Position numbers and translations under genes: made by a program. The notes below the pieces were generated by a model, which searched no databases, had not been told where the DNA came from, and was given only the letters and a program-made list of their open reading frames with translations. This document shows positions 1 to 12,278 of a stretch of DNA of 64,000 nt, piece by piece (the stretch's first letter is position 1; every line of letters begins with the position of its first letter). The stretch is from Pseudomonadota bacterium (GTDB lineage Bacteria > Pseudomonadota > Gammaproteobacteria > Steroidobacterales > Woeseiaceae): assembly GCA_022560695.1 (NCBI GenBank), contig JADFSP010000007.1:29542-93541 (forward strand), in the 5' to 3' direction.

Positions 1-3000
1 CAACGGGTCGTAAAAATCGCCGCGCGGTTTGCCTATTTCGTCCATCTCGCGGGCCCATTGTCCAGGGAGGACCGGCAGCGCCTGAATGCACTGCTACTGG
101 CCGGTGATCGTCCCGGTAAATTCGTAAAAGGATCCAGCAAGCTCTACGTGGTGCCGAGGCCAGGCACGATTTCGCCGTGGTCGAGCAAGGCGACGGATAT
201 CGCTCATGCCTGTGATCTCGATGTCGTGCGTCGCGTCGAGCGTGGCATCTGCTATGGCGTGCAATTCAAGGGCAAAACGGGCAACGGCGACATGCGTCCA
301 CTGGCAGGTTTGCTGATCGATCGAATGACGGAGGCCGCTCTCGATTCAGGCGATGCGGCGGCGGCGTTGTTCACCGCACACGAGCCGGCGCCGCTTGGCA
401 TGATTGCACTCAGCCGCGATGGCCGTGATGCGCTTGCGAGGGCGAACATCGAACTCGGCCTGGCCTTGTCGGACGATGAAATCGACTACCTCGCCGACTG
501 TTACGCGCGACTCGGGCGCGATCCGACAGATGCAGAACTGATGATGTTCGCGCAAGCGAATTCGGAGCATTGCCGCCACAAGATATTCAACGCTGACTGG
601 GTCATCGACGGCGAGCCGCAAGCCGAGCGCTTGTTCGGCATGATTCGTTCGACGACGGAAACGAGTCCGGAAGGCATATTGTCGGCGTACTCGGACAATG
701 CAGCGGTGATCGAGGGTCCGGACGCGTCGCGGCTGATGGCCGACCCGCGTGATCGTGAGTACCGCTACAGCGAGGAACCCGTTCATATATTGATGAAGGT
801 CGAAACGCACAATCATCCGACGGCGATTTCGCCGTTTCCGGGAGCTGCGACCGGATCCGGCGGAGAGATACGCGACGAAGGAGCGACGGGTCTCGGTGCG
901 AAACCCAAAGCCGGATTGACGGGATTCAGCGTGTCGCACCTGCGCATTCCCGGTTTCCGCCAGCCCTGGGAAGACACGTTCCCGCATCCGGAGCGCCTGG
1001 CCACACCGCTGCAAATCATGATTGACGGACCGATCGGTGGTGCGGCGTTCAACAATGAGTTTGGCCGGCCTAACCTCGCGGGCTATTTTCGTACCTTCGA
1101 GTGCGCGTTGCCGGGACTGCCGCACAACGAGATTCTCGGCTACCACAAGCCAATAATGATTGCCGGCGGCGTCGGCAATGTGCGCGCCGAACACGCGCGG
1201 AAAATCGATGTGCCCGTCGGGGCGAAGATCGTCATTATCGGCGGGCCCGCGATGCTGATCGGTCTGGGTGGCGGTGCGGCGTCGAGCCTTGCGAGCGGGA
1301 CGTCGAGTGAGAAGCTCGATTTCGCCTCGGTGCAACGCGGCAACCCGGAAATGCAGCGGCGCGCCCAGGAAGTGATCGATCGGTGCTGCGCCATGGGCAG
1401 TGACAACCCGATACTGCTCATTCATGACGTCGGTGCAGGCGGACTGTCGAATGCCGTGGCGGAAGCCGTCGATCACAGCAAACGCGGCGCACGCATCGAA
1501 TTGCGTGACGTGGCGAACGCCGAGCCCGGCATGTCACCGATGGGGATCTGGTGCAACGAGGCGCAGGAGCGTTATGTGGCGATCGTGGCCGCGGACCGGG
1601 TCGATGAATTTACAACGTTGTGCGAGCGCGAGCGGTGCCCGGTTTCCGTCATTGGCACGTTGACAGATGATGCCCGCCTTGTCGTGGATGACAGGGACCT
1701 CGGCAATCGTTGCGTCGACATGCCGATGGAGATGTTGTTCGGCAATCCACCGAAAACGACGCGCCAGGTTGAACGGACACCCGCGCTCGAGACGCCTCTC
1801 GATCTGGACGGTATCGAGCTCGAAGAGGCCATCGGCCGCGTCATCAGATTTCCGGCCGTAGCGGACAAATCGTTCCTGATAAATATCGGTGATCGCACCG
1901 TTGGTGGACTGACGGTGCGTGACCAAATGATCGGTCCGTGGCAGATTCCGGTCAGCGACGTCGCGATCACGGCGTCGGGATTTGGCAGCCTCACGGGCGA
2001 GGCGATGGCAATCGGCGAGCGGACGCCGCTGGCTGCGATCAATGCCCCGGCGTCGGGGCGCATGGCCGTTGCCGAGGCGATCACCAACATCGCCGCGGCG
2101 CCGATCGAAGACATCACGAAGATTCGCCTGTCGGCGAACTGGATGGCGGCCGCCGGACATGCGGGAGAAGACGCCAGACTGTTCGACACCGTTAAAGCGG
2201 TCGCGGATGAAATGTGCCGCGATCTCGGACTGGCGATTCCGGTCGGCAAGGATTCTCTGTCACTGCGTACCAGCTGGCGCGACGGCGACGAAAACTACGA
2301 GGTCGTGGCGCCCGTATCGCTGATCGTTTCGGCATTCGCGCCAGTCACCGACGTTCGACGCCATCTGACACCGGAATTGCGCCGCATCGATGAGCCGAGC
2401 TATCTGTTGTTGTTCGACCTGGGTCAGGGAGCGAACCGGCTCGGCGGTTCCTGTCTCGCTCAGGTGTTCAATCGTGTCGGCGGTGCCACGCCGGACATCG
2501 TGGAGCCGGCACTGCTCAAAGGCTTTTTTGCAGCGGTTCAGGAACTCAACGCGCGCGGCATGTTGCTGGCGTATCACGATCGCAGCGACGGCGGCCTGCT
2601 TGCGACGGTCGCGGAAATGATCTTCGCGAGCCGTCTCGGCGTATCCATTCAGCTCACCGGCTCTGAGACGGACAATCTGGCGCAACTATTTACCGAGGAG
2701 GCCGGAGCGGTTGTACAGGTTGCCAAGAGCAAACTGGCACACGTGCACATGATCCTGGATCGCCACGGCCTCAGTGCAGCCGCATTTGGTCGCGTCGAGA
2801 CGAAACCGGTCTTGACGATTCGGGATGATGAGGGTGTGCTGTTGAGATTTCGACGTGGCAATCTGCAGCAGGAATGGTCCGAGACGAGCTATCGCATACA
2901 GGCGATGCGCGATAATCCCGAAACAGCCAAAGAGGAATTCGACCGTATCCTCGACGACAAGGATCCCGGCCTCAACGCGCGGCTCAAGTTCGATGTCAAT

Positions 3001-3801
3001 GACGACATCGTTCGGTCTCTTCGCGGCGTCGCGAGACCAAGGGTGGCGATTCTTCGGGAGCAAGGCGTCAATGGCCAGTATGAAATGGCAGCCGCCTACA
3101 TGCGTGCCGGTTTTGCCGCTTTTGACGTGCACATGAGCGACCTGCTGAGTGGCCGCGACGACCTTGCCAATTACCAGGGCCTCGTGGGATGCGGCGGCTT
3201 TTCGTTCGGCGATGTGCTCGGTGCGGGCGGTGGCTGGGCCAAGTCGATCCTCTACCACGCACGAACCCGGGACCAGTTTGCCGAGTTCTTTGCGCGCAGC
3301 GACACGTTCACGCTCGGTGTCTGCAATGGCTGTCAGATGCTGTCCCACCTCCGCGAACTGATTCCCGGCGCCAAGAACTGGCCAAGATTTCTGCGCAACC
3401 GATCGGAACAATTCGAAGCTCGATTCAGCCTGGTGGAGGTCGTCGAGAGCCCGTCGCTGTTTCTGCAGGGGATGGCCGGCTCACAGATTCCCATTGCGAC
3501 GTCTCACGGCGAAGGACGCGTTAGATTCGACGACGACCTGGCACGCTATACATCCTCCTATACGGTCGCAATGCGCTATGTCGATAACTACGGCAAGGTC
3601 GCAGACGACTATCCGGCGAATCCGAACGGTTCGCTCGACGGCATTTGCGGCCTTTGCAGCGAGGACGGCCGTGTCACGATCATGATGCCGCATCCGGAAC
3701 GCGTCGTGCTGACGCAGCAAAACTCCTGGCACCCCGACGACTGGGGCGTCGACGGTCCGTGGATGCGCATATTTCGCAACGCCCGCGTCGCGGTAGACTG
3801 A
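1..3801 (+). CDS. purL: Phosphoribosylformylglycinamidine synthase, 5'-truncated by window edge
   Basis: This is the large single-chain FGAM synthase of purine biosynthesis, which converts FGAR plus glutamine and ATP to FGAM in the cytoplasm. The reading frame is open from base 1 with PurL-like residues ([13 protein letters not shown]) before any start codon, so the TTG at 58 is internal and the true start lies left of the window. The sequence shows the N-terminal [18 protein letters not shown] segment, the two AIR-synthase-like ATP-binding halves ([19 protein letters not shown] near 800-850), and a C-terminal class I glutamine amidotransferase beginning near 3030. Its nucleophile motif GVCNGCQ has the Cys codon near 3322, and the His-Glu pair PHPE lies near 3690. 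The visible length (1266 residues) is close to the ~1295 of E. coli PurL. It has no operon partner here; the next gene starts after a 184-bp gap. Confidence 0.98.
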   Translation, partial: QRVVKIAARFAYFVHLAGPLSREDRQRLNALLLAGDRPGKFVKGSSKLYVVPRPGTISPWSSKATDIAHACDLDVVRRVERGICYGVQFKGKTGNGDMRPLAGLLIDRMTEAALDSGDAAAALFTAHEPAPLGMIALSRDGRDALARANIELGLALSDDEIDYLADCYARLGRDPTDAELMMFAQANSEHCRHKIFNADWVIDGEPQAERLFGMIRSTTETSPEGILSAYSDNAAVIEGPDASRLMADPRDREYRYSEEPVHILMKVETHNHPTAISPFPGAATGSGGEIRDEGATGLGAKPKAGLTGFSVSHLRIPGFRQPWEDTFPHPERLATPLQIMIDGPIGGAAFNNEFGRPNLAGYFRTFECALPGLPHNEILGYHKPIMIAGGVGNVRAEHARKIDVPVGAKIVIIGGPAMLIGLGGGAASSLASGTSSEKLDFASVQRGNPEMQRRAQEVIDRCCAMGSDNPILLIHDVGAGGLSNAVAEAVDHSKRGARIELRDVANAEPGMSPMGIWCNEAQERYVAIVAADRVDEFTTLCERERCPVSVIGTLTDDARLVVDDRDLGNRCVDMPMEMLFGNPPKTTRQVERTPALETPLDLDGIELEEAIGRVIRFPAVADKSFLINIGDRTVGGLTVRDQMIGPWQIPVSDVAITASGFGSLTGEAMAIGERTPLAAINAPASGRMAVAEAITNIAAAPIEDITKIRLSANWMAAAGHAGEDARLFDTVKAVADEMCRDLGLAIPVGKDSLSLRTSWRDGDENYEVVAPVSLIVSAFAPVTDVRRHLTPELRRIDEPSYLLLFDLGQGANRLGGSCLAQVFNRVGGATPDIVEPALLKGFFAAVQELNARGMLLAYHDRSDGGLLATVAEMIFASRLGVSIQLTGSETDNLAQLFTEEAGAVVQVAKSKLAHVHMILDRHGLSAAAFGRVETKPVLTIRDDEGVLLRFRRGNLQQEWSETSYRIQAMRDNPETAKEEFDRILDDKDPGLNARLKFDVNDDIVRSLRGVARPRVAILREQGVNGQYEMAAAYMRAGFAAFDVHMSDLLSGRDDLANYQGLVGCGGFSFGDVLGAGGGWAKSILYHARTRDQFAEFFARSDTFTLGVCNGCQMLSHLRELIPGAKNWPRFLRNRSEQFEARFSLVEVVESPSLFLQGMAGSQIPIATSHGEGRVRFDDDLARYTSSYTVAMRYVDNYGKVADDYPANPNGSLDGICGLCSEDGRVTIMMPHPERVVLTQQNSWHPDDWGVDGPWMRIFRNARVAVD

Positions 3802-3985
3802 GGGGTCGGTCGGGCGCTATGACGGCGACCGGTTGAAATCGCCCGCAAATTAATCAAATTCCACTATGCTCAGGAGACCGCAGCGAAAAGCAAAAACCGC
3901 CTGAAGTTAAGGGGACGGGAAGCCACGGCATGATGCCTCGATGGACCCCAGGATCGGCGGGACTCGCTACTCATGGGAAAAGGCG

Positions 3986-4438
3986 ATGAATCTATCAGTC
4001 AACGGGGAATCCATCGAATTCGACGGCGATGCCAATATGCCCTTGTTGTGGGCATTGCGTGACGTTCTGGGCCTGACCGGTACGAAGTTCGGATGCGGCA
4101 AAGGTCTCTGCGGCGCCTGTACCGTTCATCTTGACGGCAAAGCTGTCCGGTCATGTGTGACGCCGGTGTCCGCCGCCGAGGGCGCAGACGTCACGACAAT
4201 TGAAGGTCTTGCGGCCAACGGCGACCACCCACTACAAAAAGCGTGGGCGGCACACAATGTCCCACAATGCGGCTACTGCCAGCCAGGACAAATCATGCAG
4301 GCGGCATCGCTGCTGGCAAGCAATCCCGACCCCAGTGAGCAGGATATCGTTGACGGCATGCGCGGCAACATCTGTCGCTGCGGGACCTACGAGCGCATCA
4401 GGAAAGCTATACGGACGGCTGCAGGAGAAATGTCATGA
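3986..4438 (+). CDS. 2Fe-2S subunit of xanthine dehydrogenase-family molybdenum hydroxylase
   Basis: This is the small iron-sulfur electron-transfer subunit of a molybdenum hydroxylase, of the isoquinoline 1-oxidoreductase alpha (IorA) type. It is 150 residues, the usual size. The N-terminal plant-ferredoxin cluster motif is [15 protein letters not shown] with a fourth Cys in VRSCVTP. The second cluster is CGYCQPGQ plus CRCGTY. I chose the ATG at 3986 ([14 protein letters not shown]) because the ferredoxin fold begins there; the ATG at 3941 would add 15 unrelated residues. The stop overlaps the next start by 4 bases (ATGA), so the two subunits are translationally coupled. There is no FAD subunit gene, which fits the IorAB or aldehyde dehydrogenase two-subunit type. 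The substrate is unknown. Confidence 0.93.
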   Translation: MNLSVNGESIEFDGDANMPLLWALRDVLGLTGTKFGCGKGLCGACTVHLDGKAVRSCVTPVSAAEGADVTTIEGLAANGDHPLQKAWAAHNVPQCGYCQPGQIMQAASLLASNPDPSEQDIVDGMRGNICRCGTYERIRKAIRTAAGEMS

Positions 4439-6666
4439 ATCCTGTGAAGCAGCTATCGCGACGTGATTTCGTCAAGACCGGTGGCCTGTTTGTACTGGGC
4501 GTATCAATGGCCGGCTGCGGCCGTCAGGACAAACCCGCAATAACGGCTGCGCGGCCTGCCGATGGGCCGTGGTCGCCCGACGTATTTATCAGTTTCGACG
4601 CTGACGGCACCGTACACATCATTTCGCATCGCAGTGAGATGGGGCAGGGCACGCGAACCGGCCTCGCCGCCATTGTCGCAGACGAGCTCGAGGCTGACTG
4701 GGGGCGGGTCATAGTCGAGCAGGCGATGGCCGACGCCGTGTACGGCGATCAGAACACAGACGGATCGTGGTCGGTGCGCGGGTTCATGCAGCGCATGCGT
4801 GAAGCCGGTGCGTCGGCAAGGCAGATGCTTGAACAGGCCGCCGCGGATGAATGGCAGGTCGACGTTGCCGAGTGCCGGGCGGAGAATCACCGCGTCCTGC
4901 ACGATGCGAGCACACGCTCGCTGGACTACAAGGACCTTGTCGCGGCCGCTGCCGCGTTGCCCGTGCCGGCGCCGGATACGCTGTCGTTCAAACCCTCGGA
5001 AAAGTTTCGATACATCGGAAAAGACATGCCGATTGTCGATCTCGACGACATGATCCACGGGCGCGCGGGCTACGGCATCGACGCCAGTGTGGCAGGCATG
5101 AAATACGCCGTGATCGCCCGCTGCCCGGTCACTTTCGGTCGCGTGAAATCCTTCGATGCGGCCGAAGCACTGGCGCTCGACGGTGTGCGACAGGTCGTAG
5201 AGTTGCCAGCCGCCACACCGCCGGCGTTGTTCCAGGCACTCGGCGGGATCGCGGTCATTGCCGATAACACCTGGGCGGCGATGGAAGGCCGCAAACGCCT
5301 GAAGATCGAATGGGACGAAGGAGACAATGCGAGATACAACTCCGACGACTACAAAGCGCAGCTTCAGGCCGCCACCAGGCAGGATGGGCAAGTCGTGCGC
5401 GAAGAGGGGGACGTTACAGAGGCATTCGCGAATGCGGACGTTACTTTGGATGCGGAGTTTTACACGCCTCATCTCGCCCACGCACCCATGGAACCGCCGG
5501 TGGCGCTCGCGTCAGTCACGACTGATCGCTGTGAAGTATGGGCGCCGACTCAGAATCCGCAGTCGATCATCAAGGAGGGCGCCGCGATCACCGGGCTCGC
5601 GCCTGAGCAGATCAAAGTACACGTGACGCTGCTCGGTGGTGGATTCGGCCGCAAATCCAAATGCGACTTTGTCAATGAGGCGATCATCCTGTCCAAATCG
5701 ATTGGCGCGCCAGTCAAAGTTGTCTGGAGTCGTGAAGACGATATTCGCCATGACTATTTTCACGCGCCGAGCGCACAGTACCTGAAGGCGAGTATCAACA
5801 GCGAGAACGCGGTCAGTGGATGGCTGCACCGTGTCGCCTACCCAACGATCATGTCGACGTTTGAAGCTGGAGCGAAGCATCCGGCCGGTTGGGAAATTGG
5901 CATGGGTGCGATCAACATGCCGTACGACATCGCCAACGTAAATATCGCGTCGGCCGAGACGGAAGCGAAGATTCGAATCGGCTGGTTGAGATCGGTCTGC
6001 AACATCTTCCAGGCATTTGCCGTGTGTTCGTTTACGGATGAAATTGCCTACGCAAGGAATAAGGATCCACTTGAAAACTTTCTGGACATGCTCGGTCCGG
6101 ATCGGCATCTCGATTTCTCGTCTTTCGGGCAGAAAGGCGTCGACAACTATCCGTTCGACACAGCAAGATTGCGCCATGTCGCAGAACTTGCAGCCGAGAA
6201 AGCGGGCTGGGGAAGAGTACTGCCGGGAGGACATGGGCATGGCATTGCCGTTCACCGCAGTTTTCTGAGCTACGTCGCGGCAGTCGTGGAGGTCGCTGTT
6301 GATGCGGATGGGCGCTGGAACGTGCCACGTGTCGACATAGCGTTCGATTGCGGTCTTGCAGTCAATCCGGACAGGGTGCGTGCACAACTCGAGGGATCGG
6401 TAATATTCGGTTTGAGTCTTGCGCGCGAGGGTAAAATTACGGCGACCAATGGACGTGTAGACCAGGGAAACTTTGACGACTACCCGGTACTTAGAATGGA
6501 CATGACGCCGGAAACTTCAGTGCATATCGTGCACAACGATGCACTACCGGCGGGCGTGGGTGAGCCTGGAGTTCCGCCGATTGCGCCGGCGCTGGCAAAC
6601 GCCATCTTCGCCGCGACCGGCACGCGTCTGCGGGAAATGCCTTTTGGCCTGCAAATCGCGGTTTGA
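4435..6666 (+). CDS. Molybdopterin-binding catalytic subunit, IorB-like, Tat-exported
   Basis: This is the large catalytic subunit (743 aa) that binds the molybdenum cofactor and partners the 2Fe-2S protein just upstream, overlapping it by ATGA. The N-terminus carries a twin-arginine signal ([10 protein letters not shown]) running into a lipobox-like SMAGC at about residue 27. The folded complex is therefore probably exported by Tat and may be lipid-anchored. Family hallmarks are the GQGTRTG region near residue 66, the glycine-rich [11 protein letters not shown] near residue 400, and a C-terminal GVGEPGVPP that holds the conserved active-site Glu. It resembles isoquinoline or aldehyde oxidoreductase beta subunits. 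No XdhC or MoCo-insertion chaperone gene is adjacent. The substrate cannot be read from the sequence. Confidence 0.92.
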   Translation: MNPVKQLSRRDFVKTGGLFVLGVSMAGCGRQDKPAITAARPADGPWSPDVFISFDADGTVHIISHRSEMGQGTRTGLAAIVADELEADWGRVIVEQAMADAVYGDQNTDGSWSVRGFMQRMREAGASARQMLEQAAADEWQVDVAECRAENHRVLHDASTRSLDYKDLVAAAAALPVPAPDTLSFKPSEKFRYIGKDMPIVDLDDMIHGRAGYGIDASVAGMKYAVIARCPVTFGRVKSFDAAEALALDGVRQVVELPAATPPALFQALGGIAVIADNTWAAMEGRKRLKIEWDEGDNARYNSDDYKAQLQAATRQDGQVVREEGDVTEAFANADVTLDAEFYTPHLAHAPMEPPVALASVTTDRCEVWAPTQNPQSIIKEGAAITGLAPEQIKVHVTLLGGGFGRKSKCDFVNEAIILSKSIGAPVKVVWSREDDIRHDYFHAPSAQYLKASINSENAVSGWLHRVAYPTIMSTFEAGAKHPAGWEIGMGAINMPYDIANVNIASAETEAKIRIGWLRSVCNIFQAFAVCSFTDEIAYARNKDPLENFLDMLGPDRHLDFSSFGQKGVDNYPFDTARLRHVAELAAEKAGWGRVLPGGHGHGIAVHRSFLSYVAAVVEVAVDADGRWNVPRVDIAFDCGLAVNPDRVRAQLEGSVIFGLSLAREGKITATNGRVDQGNFDDYPVLRMDMTPETSVHIVHNDALPAGVGEPGVPPIAPALANAIFAATGTRLREMPFGLQIAV

Positions 6667-6738
6667 CCGGAATACAGACGCTTAGGATTTGCTCGCGGCA
6701 GACGGCTTCGAACGGCCGGCCTCTTGCTCCGATCGCAC

Positions 6739-7431
6739 CTACGCGGTCGACTGCAGGTTGCCGCCACCATCCTGAACGAAAAAACGCCGGACCTTGAGGG
6801 CGCGCGTCAACTTGCCGCGACGGACGAAGCACTGGTAAAACATGTCCTTGAGCACTTCGAGCAGTATGCCTGCCTGAACGCGATCCAGTAACGGCAGATC
6901 CTCTTCTTCGCCCGACCCGAACAGAACCGATTTGATCGGAGCAAAGCTGGCGTCATCGATGCCGGCAATTTCCTGGGCGGTCATCACCTCTTCGAAGCCC
7001 TGCAACTTGCCGCCTTCGCCAAGTGCGTCAAACGCACTCGCGGCGGAGCGGCGGCACATTGACGCAAATGCATTGAAGCTGTTGGACGAATAACAGGTGA
7101 GCGCCTCGCGAAACAATACCTCTGTGTCTTTCGGCAAATAGGAAAAAGCGAAGCGTTCTTTCGGTCGCTCGAGTTCGACGAAGTTGCGGTAAAGTTCGAC
7201 CTGGCCGTTTGCGAAGCCGCGTGTCGCGAAGCGCAGAAAAACCGGCGCATGGCAGGAGTCACATTGATACACGAGTCCGACGTGCTTCGGTTTGTCGGCG
7301 ATAATCTTGTCGACGTCAGGAAGCGACTGCCGGCTCATGTGCGCGTAGACGCCACAGTACGGGCACTCGAGGCCGATGCGCTCGTCCGCCTCGCTCAATA
7401 AGCCCTGATCTCTGTCAAGTACGATCGCCAC
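6739..7431 (-). CDS. Zinc-ribbon-containing DUF4145-like protein
   Basis: A 230-residue soluble protein. The N-terminal ~65 residues form a zinc-ribbon with CPYCG near residue 24 and CDSC near residue 60. The remainder is helical, with a segment (YSSNSFNAFASMCRRSAASAF) reminiscent of the DUF4145 family, which is often seen beside restriction or defence genes. That family assignment is from memory of the pattern and is moderate at best. The start is the ATG at 7431. It runs in the same direction as the next gene to the right (7532-8197) with a 100-bp gap, so the two may or may not be co-transcribed. The role is unknown. Confidence 0.75.
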   Translation of the reverse strand: MAIVLDRDQGLLSEADERIGLECPYCGVYAHMSRQSLPDVDKIIADKPKHVGLVYQCDSCHAPVFLRFATRGFANGQVELYRNFVELERPKERFAFSYLPKDTEVLFREALTCYSSNSFNAFASMCRRSAASAFDALGEGGKLQGFEEVMTAQEIAGIDDASFAPIKSVLFGSGEEEDLPLLDRVQAGILLEVLKDMFYQCFVRRGKLTRALKVRRFFVQDGGGNLQSTA

Positions 7432-7531
7432 TTTGCCGTTATCTCTTGGTGGATTTGTTCACGCCAAACAGCCAATTCAGTATGCACCAACCATTCCGGA
7501 ATGCCGGCGGTGGTTCAACATAATGCACGAT

Positions 7532-8197
7532 TCAATCTGCCGCGCCACCCCAATCACCGACCGCCTCGCGCGCGGCATCGTTCACCGGCCTGGCGATCAG
7601 CGCATCGCGTGTCAGAGATACCTCGAACCTCGCGCCATCAGCCATCGGCACATAGGTCGCGGTGCCGTAATAGGCATCGACGCCCGGCATCAGAAAGGGG
7701 AATTTCCTGGCGATGCCCCACAGGTCGAGAAACTGCCTGTCCGAAAGCGAATGCACGGTTCGCGGTGCGCTGACTTCGCGATCGATGTCCGAGTATCGGC
7801 CGCTGAGCCGTTCGAGCTGGTAGATCGGGTCGAGGCCCAATAGCGTTGCTGGCGGCTTCCAGCTGATTACGCGCGCATCGAGTTGCCATTCGTCGCCGCG
7901 CAGTGTCAATAGTCGATCCAGCTCGTCTTCGAGGATAAGCCGTGCCGTGTATTCGTCCGGACCCGTCTGCGAAAACTCGATCAGGCTGATCGGACGCTCT
8001 TCGGTGAGACGTCCATACGTGAAATAACTGAAAGCGATCAGTATTCCGATACCGCCCAGCGCGGCCGATGCAGCACTGCCCATGAGCGATCCACCCGCGC
8101 GAAGCACACGCCGGCCCCGTGCGTGACGGATTGCCGACGCCAACAGCATTAAGCTGATCAGCGCGAATATCACGCTGGCCGCGATGACTATGCTCAT
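7532..8197 (-). CDS. Uncharacterised two-helix membrane-anchored protein
   Basis: A 221-residue protein with an N-terminal membrane segment (IVIAASVIFALISLMLLA) and a second hydrophobic, Gly/Ala-rich segment at about residues 38-60, followed by a ~160-residue extramembrane domain. It resembles proteins often annotated in gammaproteobacterial genomes only as hypothetical or 'multidrug transporter', but it has no transporter topology. The ATG at 8197 sits just downstream of ettA, 36 bases away and on the same strand, so it may be co-transcribed with ettA. I do not recognise its function. Confidence 0.75.
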   Translation of the reverse strand: MSIVIAASVIFALISLMLLASAIRHARGRRVLRAGGSLMGSAASAALGGIGILIAFSYFTYGRLTEERPISLIEFSQTGPDEYTARLILEDELDRLLTLRGDEWQLDARVISWKPPATLLGLDPIYQLERLSGRYSDIDREVSAPRTVHSLSDRQFLDLWGIARKFPFLMPGVDAYYGTATYVPMADGARFEVSLTRDALIARPVNDAAREAVGDWGGAAD

Positions 8198-8233
8198 TGA
8201 TAAACCTCCCGTGTGGTGCTGGATCGCAGCAAC

Positions 8234-9907
8234 TCAGGCATGCAGGCGCTTGTATTTTATCCGATGTGGGTTCGCCGCGTCGGCCCCGAGGCGCCGTTTG
8301 CGGTCTTCCTCGTAGTCTGCGTAGTTGCCCGTAAACCAAACGACCTCGCTGTTGCCCTCGAACGCAAGAATGTGCGTGGCAATTCGGTCGAGAAACCAGC
8401 GATCGTGCGATATCACGATTGCGGACCCCGGAAACTCGAGCAGCGCCTGCTCGAGGGCACGCAGTGTTTCCACATCGAGGTCATTGGTCGGTTCGTCAAG
8501 CAGCAGCAGGTTGCAGCCGGAGCGCAGCATCTTGGCAAGGTGCACGCGGTTACGCTCGCCACCTGACAACAGACCGATTTTTTTCTGCTGTTCGGAGCCA
8601 CGGAAATTAAAACGACCGACATAGGCTCGCGACGAAGTTTCGTAGTTGCCGACCTTGATCAGGTCCTGCGCCGCCGAGATCTCTTCCCAGACCGTCTTGC
8701 TGTCGTCCAGGCTCTCACGCGACTGGTCGACGCTGGCGAGCTTGACGGTGTCGCCCAGGCGTATCGTGCCGGAGTCCGGTTTCTCTGCGCCGGTGATCAT
8801 CCGAAACAGTGTCGTTTTCCCGGCGCCGTTCGGCCCGATGACGCCGACAATGCCCCCGCGCGGCAGCATGAAGCTCAGGCCGTCCATCAGCAGCTTGTCG
8901 CCATAACCCTTACTGAGATTGTCGGCTTCGACGACGACGTCGCCGAGCCGCGGTCCCGGCGGGATATAGATCTCGTTGGTTTCGTTGCGCTTCTGGTACG
9001 CCGGCGACGAAAGCTCCTCGAATTGCCGCAGACGCGCCTTGGATTTCGCTTGCCGCCCCCTGGGATTGGATCGTACCCACTCGAGTTCTGCGCGCATGGC
9101 CTTTTGCCGCGCTTTTTCCGAGGCCTCTTCATTGCTCAGGCGGCGCTCTTTCTGCTCCAGCCAGGATGAGTAGTTGCCCTCCCACGGAATGCCATGGCCG
9201 CGATCCAGTTCGAGAATCCAGCCTGCGACGTTATCGAGGAAGTATCGATCATGGGTTACGGCGATGACCGTGCTGGGGTACTCGAGGAGGAAGCGCTCCA
9301 GCCAGGCGACCGATTCGGCGTCGAGGTGGTTGGTTGGTTCGTCGAGGAGCAGCATATCCGGCTGCGACAACAATAGCCGGCACAGCGCCACGCGTCGCCT
9401 TTCGCCACCCGATAATTTGGTGACATCGGCGTCCCAGGGCGGCAGGCGCAAAGCATCGGCGGCGATGTCGAGTTTGCGATCGAGTTCCCAGGCGCCGGCG
9501 GCATCGATCGCGTCCTGCAGTTTGCCCTGTTCCTCGAGCAGCGTGTTCATTTCGTCGTCGCTCATCGGCTCGCTGAAGCGCATGCTGATGTCATTGAAGC
9601 GATCGAGGAGGGCCTTGGTCCCGGCCACGCCTTCCTCAACATTGCCGCGGACATCTTTGGCGGGATCCAGCTCGGGTTCTTGCGGCAAATAGCCGATATT
9701 GATGCCCGGTTGCGGACGAGCCTCGCCGTCGAAGTCCGTATCAATGCCTGCCATGATGCGCAGCAGTGTCGACTTGCCGGAGCCGTTCAACCCGAGTACG
9801 CCGATCTTGGCGCCGGGAAAAAAGCTCAGGGAGATATCCTGGATGATGAATCGCTTCGGCGGGACCATTTTGGCCACGCGGTTCATCGTGAAAATGTACT
9901 GCGCCAT
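8234..9907 (-). CDS. ettA: Energy-dependent translational throttle protein EttA (ABC-F)
   Basis: EttA is a cytoplasmic ABC-F ATPase that binds the ribosomal E site and gates entry into elongation according to ATP/ADP level. The 557-residue protein has two ABC cassettes in tandem: Walker [10 protein letters not shown] near residue 40 and GPNGAGKTT near residue 355, and signature [11 protein letters not shown] and [11 protein letters not shown]. Walker B with [14 protein letters not shown] and [14 protein letters not shown] has the [14 protein letters not shown] pattern typical of ABC-F. The linker and arm region lies between them. The length matches E. coli EttA (555). The ATG at 9907 ([11 protein letters not shown]) is preferred over the TTG at 9913 because family members begin MAQ(Y/F)-. 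It is divergent from the histone-deacetylase-like gene. Confidence 0.97.
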   Translation of the reverse strand: MAQYIFTMNRVAKMVPPKRFIIQDISLSFFPGAKIGVLGLNGSGKSTLLRIMAGIDTDFDGEARPQPGINIGYLPQEPELDPAKDVRGNVEEGVAGTKALLDRFNDISMRFSEPMSDDEMNTLLEEQGKLQDAIDAAGAWELDRKLDIAADALRLPPWDADVTKLSGGERRRVALCRLLLSQPDMLLLDEPTNHLDAESVAWLERFLLEYPSTVIAVTHDRYFLDNVAGWILELDRGHGIPWEGNYSSWLEQKERRLSNEEASEKARQKAMRAELEWVRSNPRGRQAKSKARLRQFEELSSPAYQKRNETNEIYIPPGPRLGDVVVEADNLSKGYGDKLLMDGLSFMLPRGGIVGVIGPNGAGKTTLFRMITGAEKPDSGTIRLGDTVKLASVDQSRESLDDSKTVWEEISAAQDLIKVGNYETSSRAYVGRFNFRGSEQQKKIGLLSGGERNRVHLAKMLRSGCNLLLLDEPTNDLDVETLRALEQALLEFPGSAIVISHDRWFLDRIATHILAFEGNSEVVWFTGNYADYEEDRKRRLGADAANPHRIKYKRLHA

Positions 9908-9984
9908 GTCCAAACCGTGGTTGTAATGCAGCGCGCATTATCCGGTATGCTGCACCGATAGCAAATCACGATCCGACTATACCG

Positions 9985-10935
9985 ATGACTGATCCGGTTC
10001 TTGTTTACAAGGGCGATGACCTTGCGCGCTACGGTTTCGGCGACCCGCACCCGTTCGGAACAGACCGCCACGACGTGTTTCATCAGGAACTCGCGTCGGC
10101 CAATCTCGACTCTGGCATCGCGTTTGCGAGGCCACGACGTGCCAGCGTCGATGAACTGCTGCTGTTCCATACGGCGGATTACATCGACAAGGTGTCGCGC
10201 ATGTCGCAGGAGGGTAAGGGCTATCTCGACGACGGCGACACACCGGCCCTGCCCGGAATTTTCGATGCCGCATCGGACGTCGTCGGCACGACGCTCGCCG
10301 CCATCGACGCGATCATGGGCGGCGAGGCGAAGCGCGCCTTCGTCCCGATCGCGGGACTGCATCATGCGGCGCGCGATCGCGCCGCCGGTTTTTGTGTGTT
10401 CAATGACTGCGGCGTTGCCGCCGAATATCTCAGGAAAAAACATGGCCTGCGGCGCATCGCCTACGTCGATATCGACGCGCATCATGGCGACGGAATGTTT
10501 TACGGTTTCGAAGACGATCCGGACCTGATTTTTGCGGACATTCACGAGGACGGTCGCTATCTGTATCCGGGCACCGGCGGCAGTGAAGAAACCGGCACCG
10601 GCCGGGCACGCGGCACCAAGCTCAACATTCCCATGGCGCCGGGCGCCGACGACGCAGACTTCAGGATCGCCTGGCGACGGGTCGAGGCGTACCTCGACAA
10701 GGCAAGACCGGAGTTCATCCTGTTTCAGTGCGGTGCGGACAGCCTCGAAGGCGATCCGATCACGCACCTGTGCTACACGGAGCAGACGCACGCAGATGCG
10801 GCCGCAACGCTGTGCAGGATCGCCGATCGTCATTGCAACGGGTACATCGTCGGTACCGGCGGTGGCGGCTACAATCGCCGCAACCTGGCACGTGCCTGGA
10901 CTCGTGTCGTACAGGCGTTCGCCGCAGCGGATTGA
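9985..10935 (+). CDS. Histone deacetylase-fold (AcuC/acetylpolyamine amidohydrolase-like) enzyme
   Basis: This is a zinc-dependent deacetylase of the arginase/deacetylase fold; in bacteria these act on acetyl-lysines or acetylpolyamines. The 316-residue protein shows the twin-His [18 protein letters not shown] (about residues 125-140), the metal ligands in [11 protein letters not shown] near residue 170, a second Asp region ([12 protein letters not shown]) and the catalytic-site GTGGGGY near residue 290. The start at 9985 fits the start of the fold. It is divergent from ettA, with 77 bases between the two starts, and lies 77 bases before glyA on the same strand. Whether it is a protein or a small-molecule deacetylase cannot be told from the sequence. 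Confidence 0.92.
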   Translation: MTDPVLVYKGDDLARYGFGDPHPFGTDRHDVFHQELASANLDSGIAFARPRRASVDELLLFHTADYIDKVSRMSQEGKGYLDDGDTPALPGIFDAASDVVGTTLAAIDAIMGGEAKRAFVPIAGLHHAARDRAAGFCVFNDCGVAAEYLRKKHGLRRIAYVDIDAHHGDGMFYGFEDDPDLIFADIHEDGRYLYPGTGGSEETGTGRARGTKLNIPMAPGADDADFRIAWRRVEAYLDKARPEFILFQCGADSLEGDPITHLCYTEQTHADAAATLCRIADRHCNGYIVGTGGGGYNRRNLARAWTRVVQAFAAAD

Positions 10936-11012
10936 TGCGTGCTGCCAGGCATCACGTTAAACGGGTAACATCGCCTTCTTTTGCGGCCCAATCGAACCGG
11001 AGATCTCTGCAG

Positions 11013-12272
11013 ATGCTCGCCACAAGCCCGACCATTGAGTCATTCGACCCCGAAGTCGCCACAGCCATCGCAGCCGAGTCGCGCCGTCAGGAGGAGCACG
11101 TCGAGCTGATCGCATCGGAGAACTACGCGAGCCCACGGGTCATGGCGGCCCAAGGCTCGGTGCTGACGAACAAATACGCGGAAGGCTATCCGGGCAAACG
11201 TTATTACGGTGGCTGCGAACACGTTGACGAAGTCGAGTCGCTGGCGATTGCGCGCGCCAGGGCCCTGTTCGGCGCCGCCTATGCCAACGTGCAACCGCAT
11301 TCGGGCTCGCAGGCGAATGCCGCGGTCTGCATGGCGTTGCTGCAGCCGGGAGATACGCTGCTCGGCATGAGCCTGGCCGAAGGTGGTCACCTGACCCACG
11401 GCAGCAAGGTCAACTTCTCGGGCCGCCTGTTCAACGCGGTGCAATACGGTCTGGAGTCCGGCACGGGGCTCATCGATTATGGCCAGGTACAGGCGCTTGC
11501 CGACGAACACAAGCCGCGGCTCGTCATCGCAGGGTTTTCGGCGTACTCGAGAATCGTCGACTGGCAGCGCTTTCGCGAAATCGCCGACAGCGTCGGCGCG
11601 TACCTGATGGTCGATATGGCGCATGTTGCAGGACTCGTCGCGACCGGCCACTACCCGAATCCGGTTCCGCTTGCCGATGTCGTCACAACGACCACGCACA
11701 AGACTTTACGTGGCCCACGGGGAGGATTGATCCTGGCACGGGAGAATGAGGAGCTGACGAAGAAATTCGATTCACTCGTGTTTCCAGGCACGCAGGGGGG
11801 GCCGTTGATGCACGTTATCGCCGCCAAAGCCATCGCATTCAAGGAGGCGATGGACGACTCGTTCAAGGATTACCAGGGCAAAGTCTGTGAAAACGCCGTG
11901 GTCATGGCTGGCGTACTGGCAGAGCGCGGTTACCCGATCGTATCGGGCGGTACCGAAAATCACCTGATGCTTGTCAGCCTGATGGACAAAGGCATCACCG
12001 GCAAGGACGCCGATGCGGCGCTCGGCCGGGCCAACATCACGGTGAACAAAAATGCGGTACCGAACGACCCGCAATCGCCGTTCGTAACCAGCGGCCTGCG
12101 CCTCGGTACGCCGGCGATTACAACGCGCGGTTTTGGAGTGGACGAAACCCGACAGCTAACGGGTTGGATAGCGGATATACTCGACGATATCGAAAACGAG
12201 GAAACAGTCGAACGCGTACGCGGACAGGTTCTCGGCCTTTGTAAGCGGTTTCCTGTGTACGTTCAGTACTAG
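11013..12272 (+). CDS. glyA: Serine hydroxymethyltransferase
   Basis: This PLP enzyme interconverts serine and glycine and feeds one-carbon units to tetrahydrofolate. The protein is 419 residues, close to E. coli GlyA (417). It shows [13 protein letters not shown] at the N-terminus, [14 protein letters not shown], the PLP-lysine motif [13 protein letters not shown] and the C-terminal [13 protein letters not shown]. The frame is open upstream to 10728, inside the preceding gene, but homology begins at the ATG at 11013, so the longer start is rejected. The stop is only 6 bases from nrdR, an arrangement (glyA-nrdR) common in proteobacteria. Confidence 0.97.
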   Translation: MLATSPTIESFDPEVATAIAAESRRQEEHVELIASENYASPRVMAAQGSVLTNKYAEGYPGKRYYGGCEHVDEVESLAIARARALFGAAYANVQPHSGSQANAAVCMALLQPGDTLLGMSLAEGGHLTHGSKVNFSGRLFNAVQYGLESGTGLIDYGQVQALADEHKPRLVIAGFSAYSRIVDWQRFREIADSVGAYLMVDMAHVAGLVATGHYPNPVPLADVVTTTTHKTLRGPRGGLILARENEELTKKFDSLVFPGTQGGPLMHVIAAKAIAFKEAMDDSFKDYQGKVCENAVVMAGVLAERGYPIVSGGTENHLMLVSLMDKGITGKDADAALGRANITVNKNAVPNDPQSPFVTSGLRLGTPAITTRGFGVDETRQLTGWIADILDDIENEETVERVRGQVLGLCKRFPVYVQY

Positions 12273-12278
12273 TCGCCC

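Noticed and set aside
3855..3985. Promoter candidates before the molybdenum hydroxylase genes
   Set aside because: ACTATGCT resembles a -10 box, but no convincing -35 is at the right distance, so no promoter is called.
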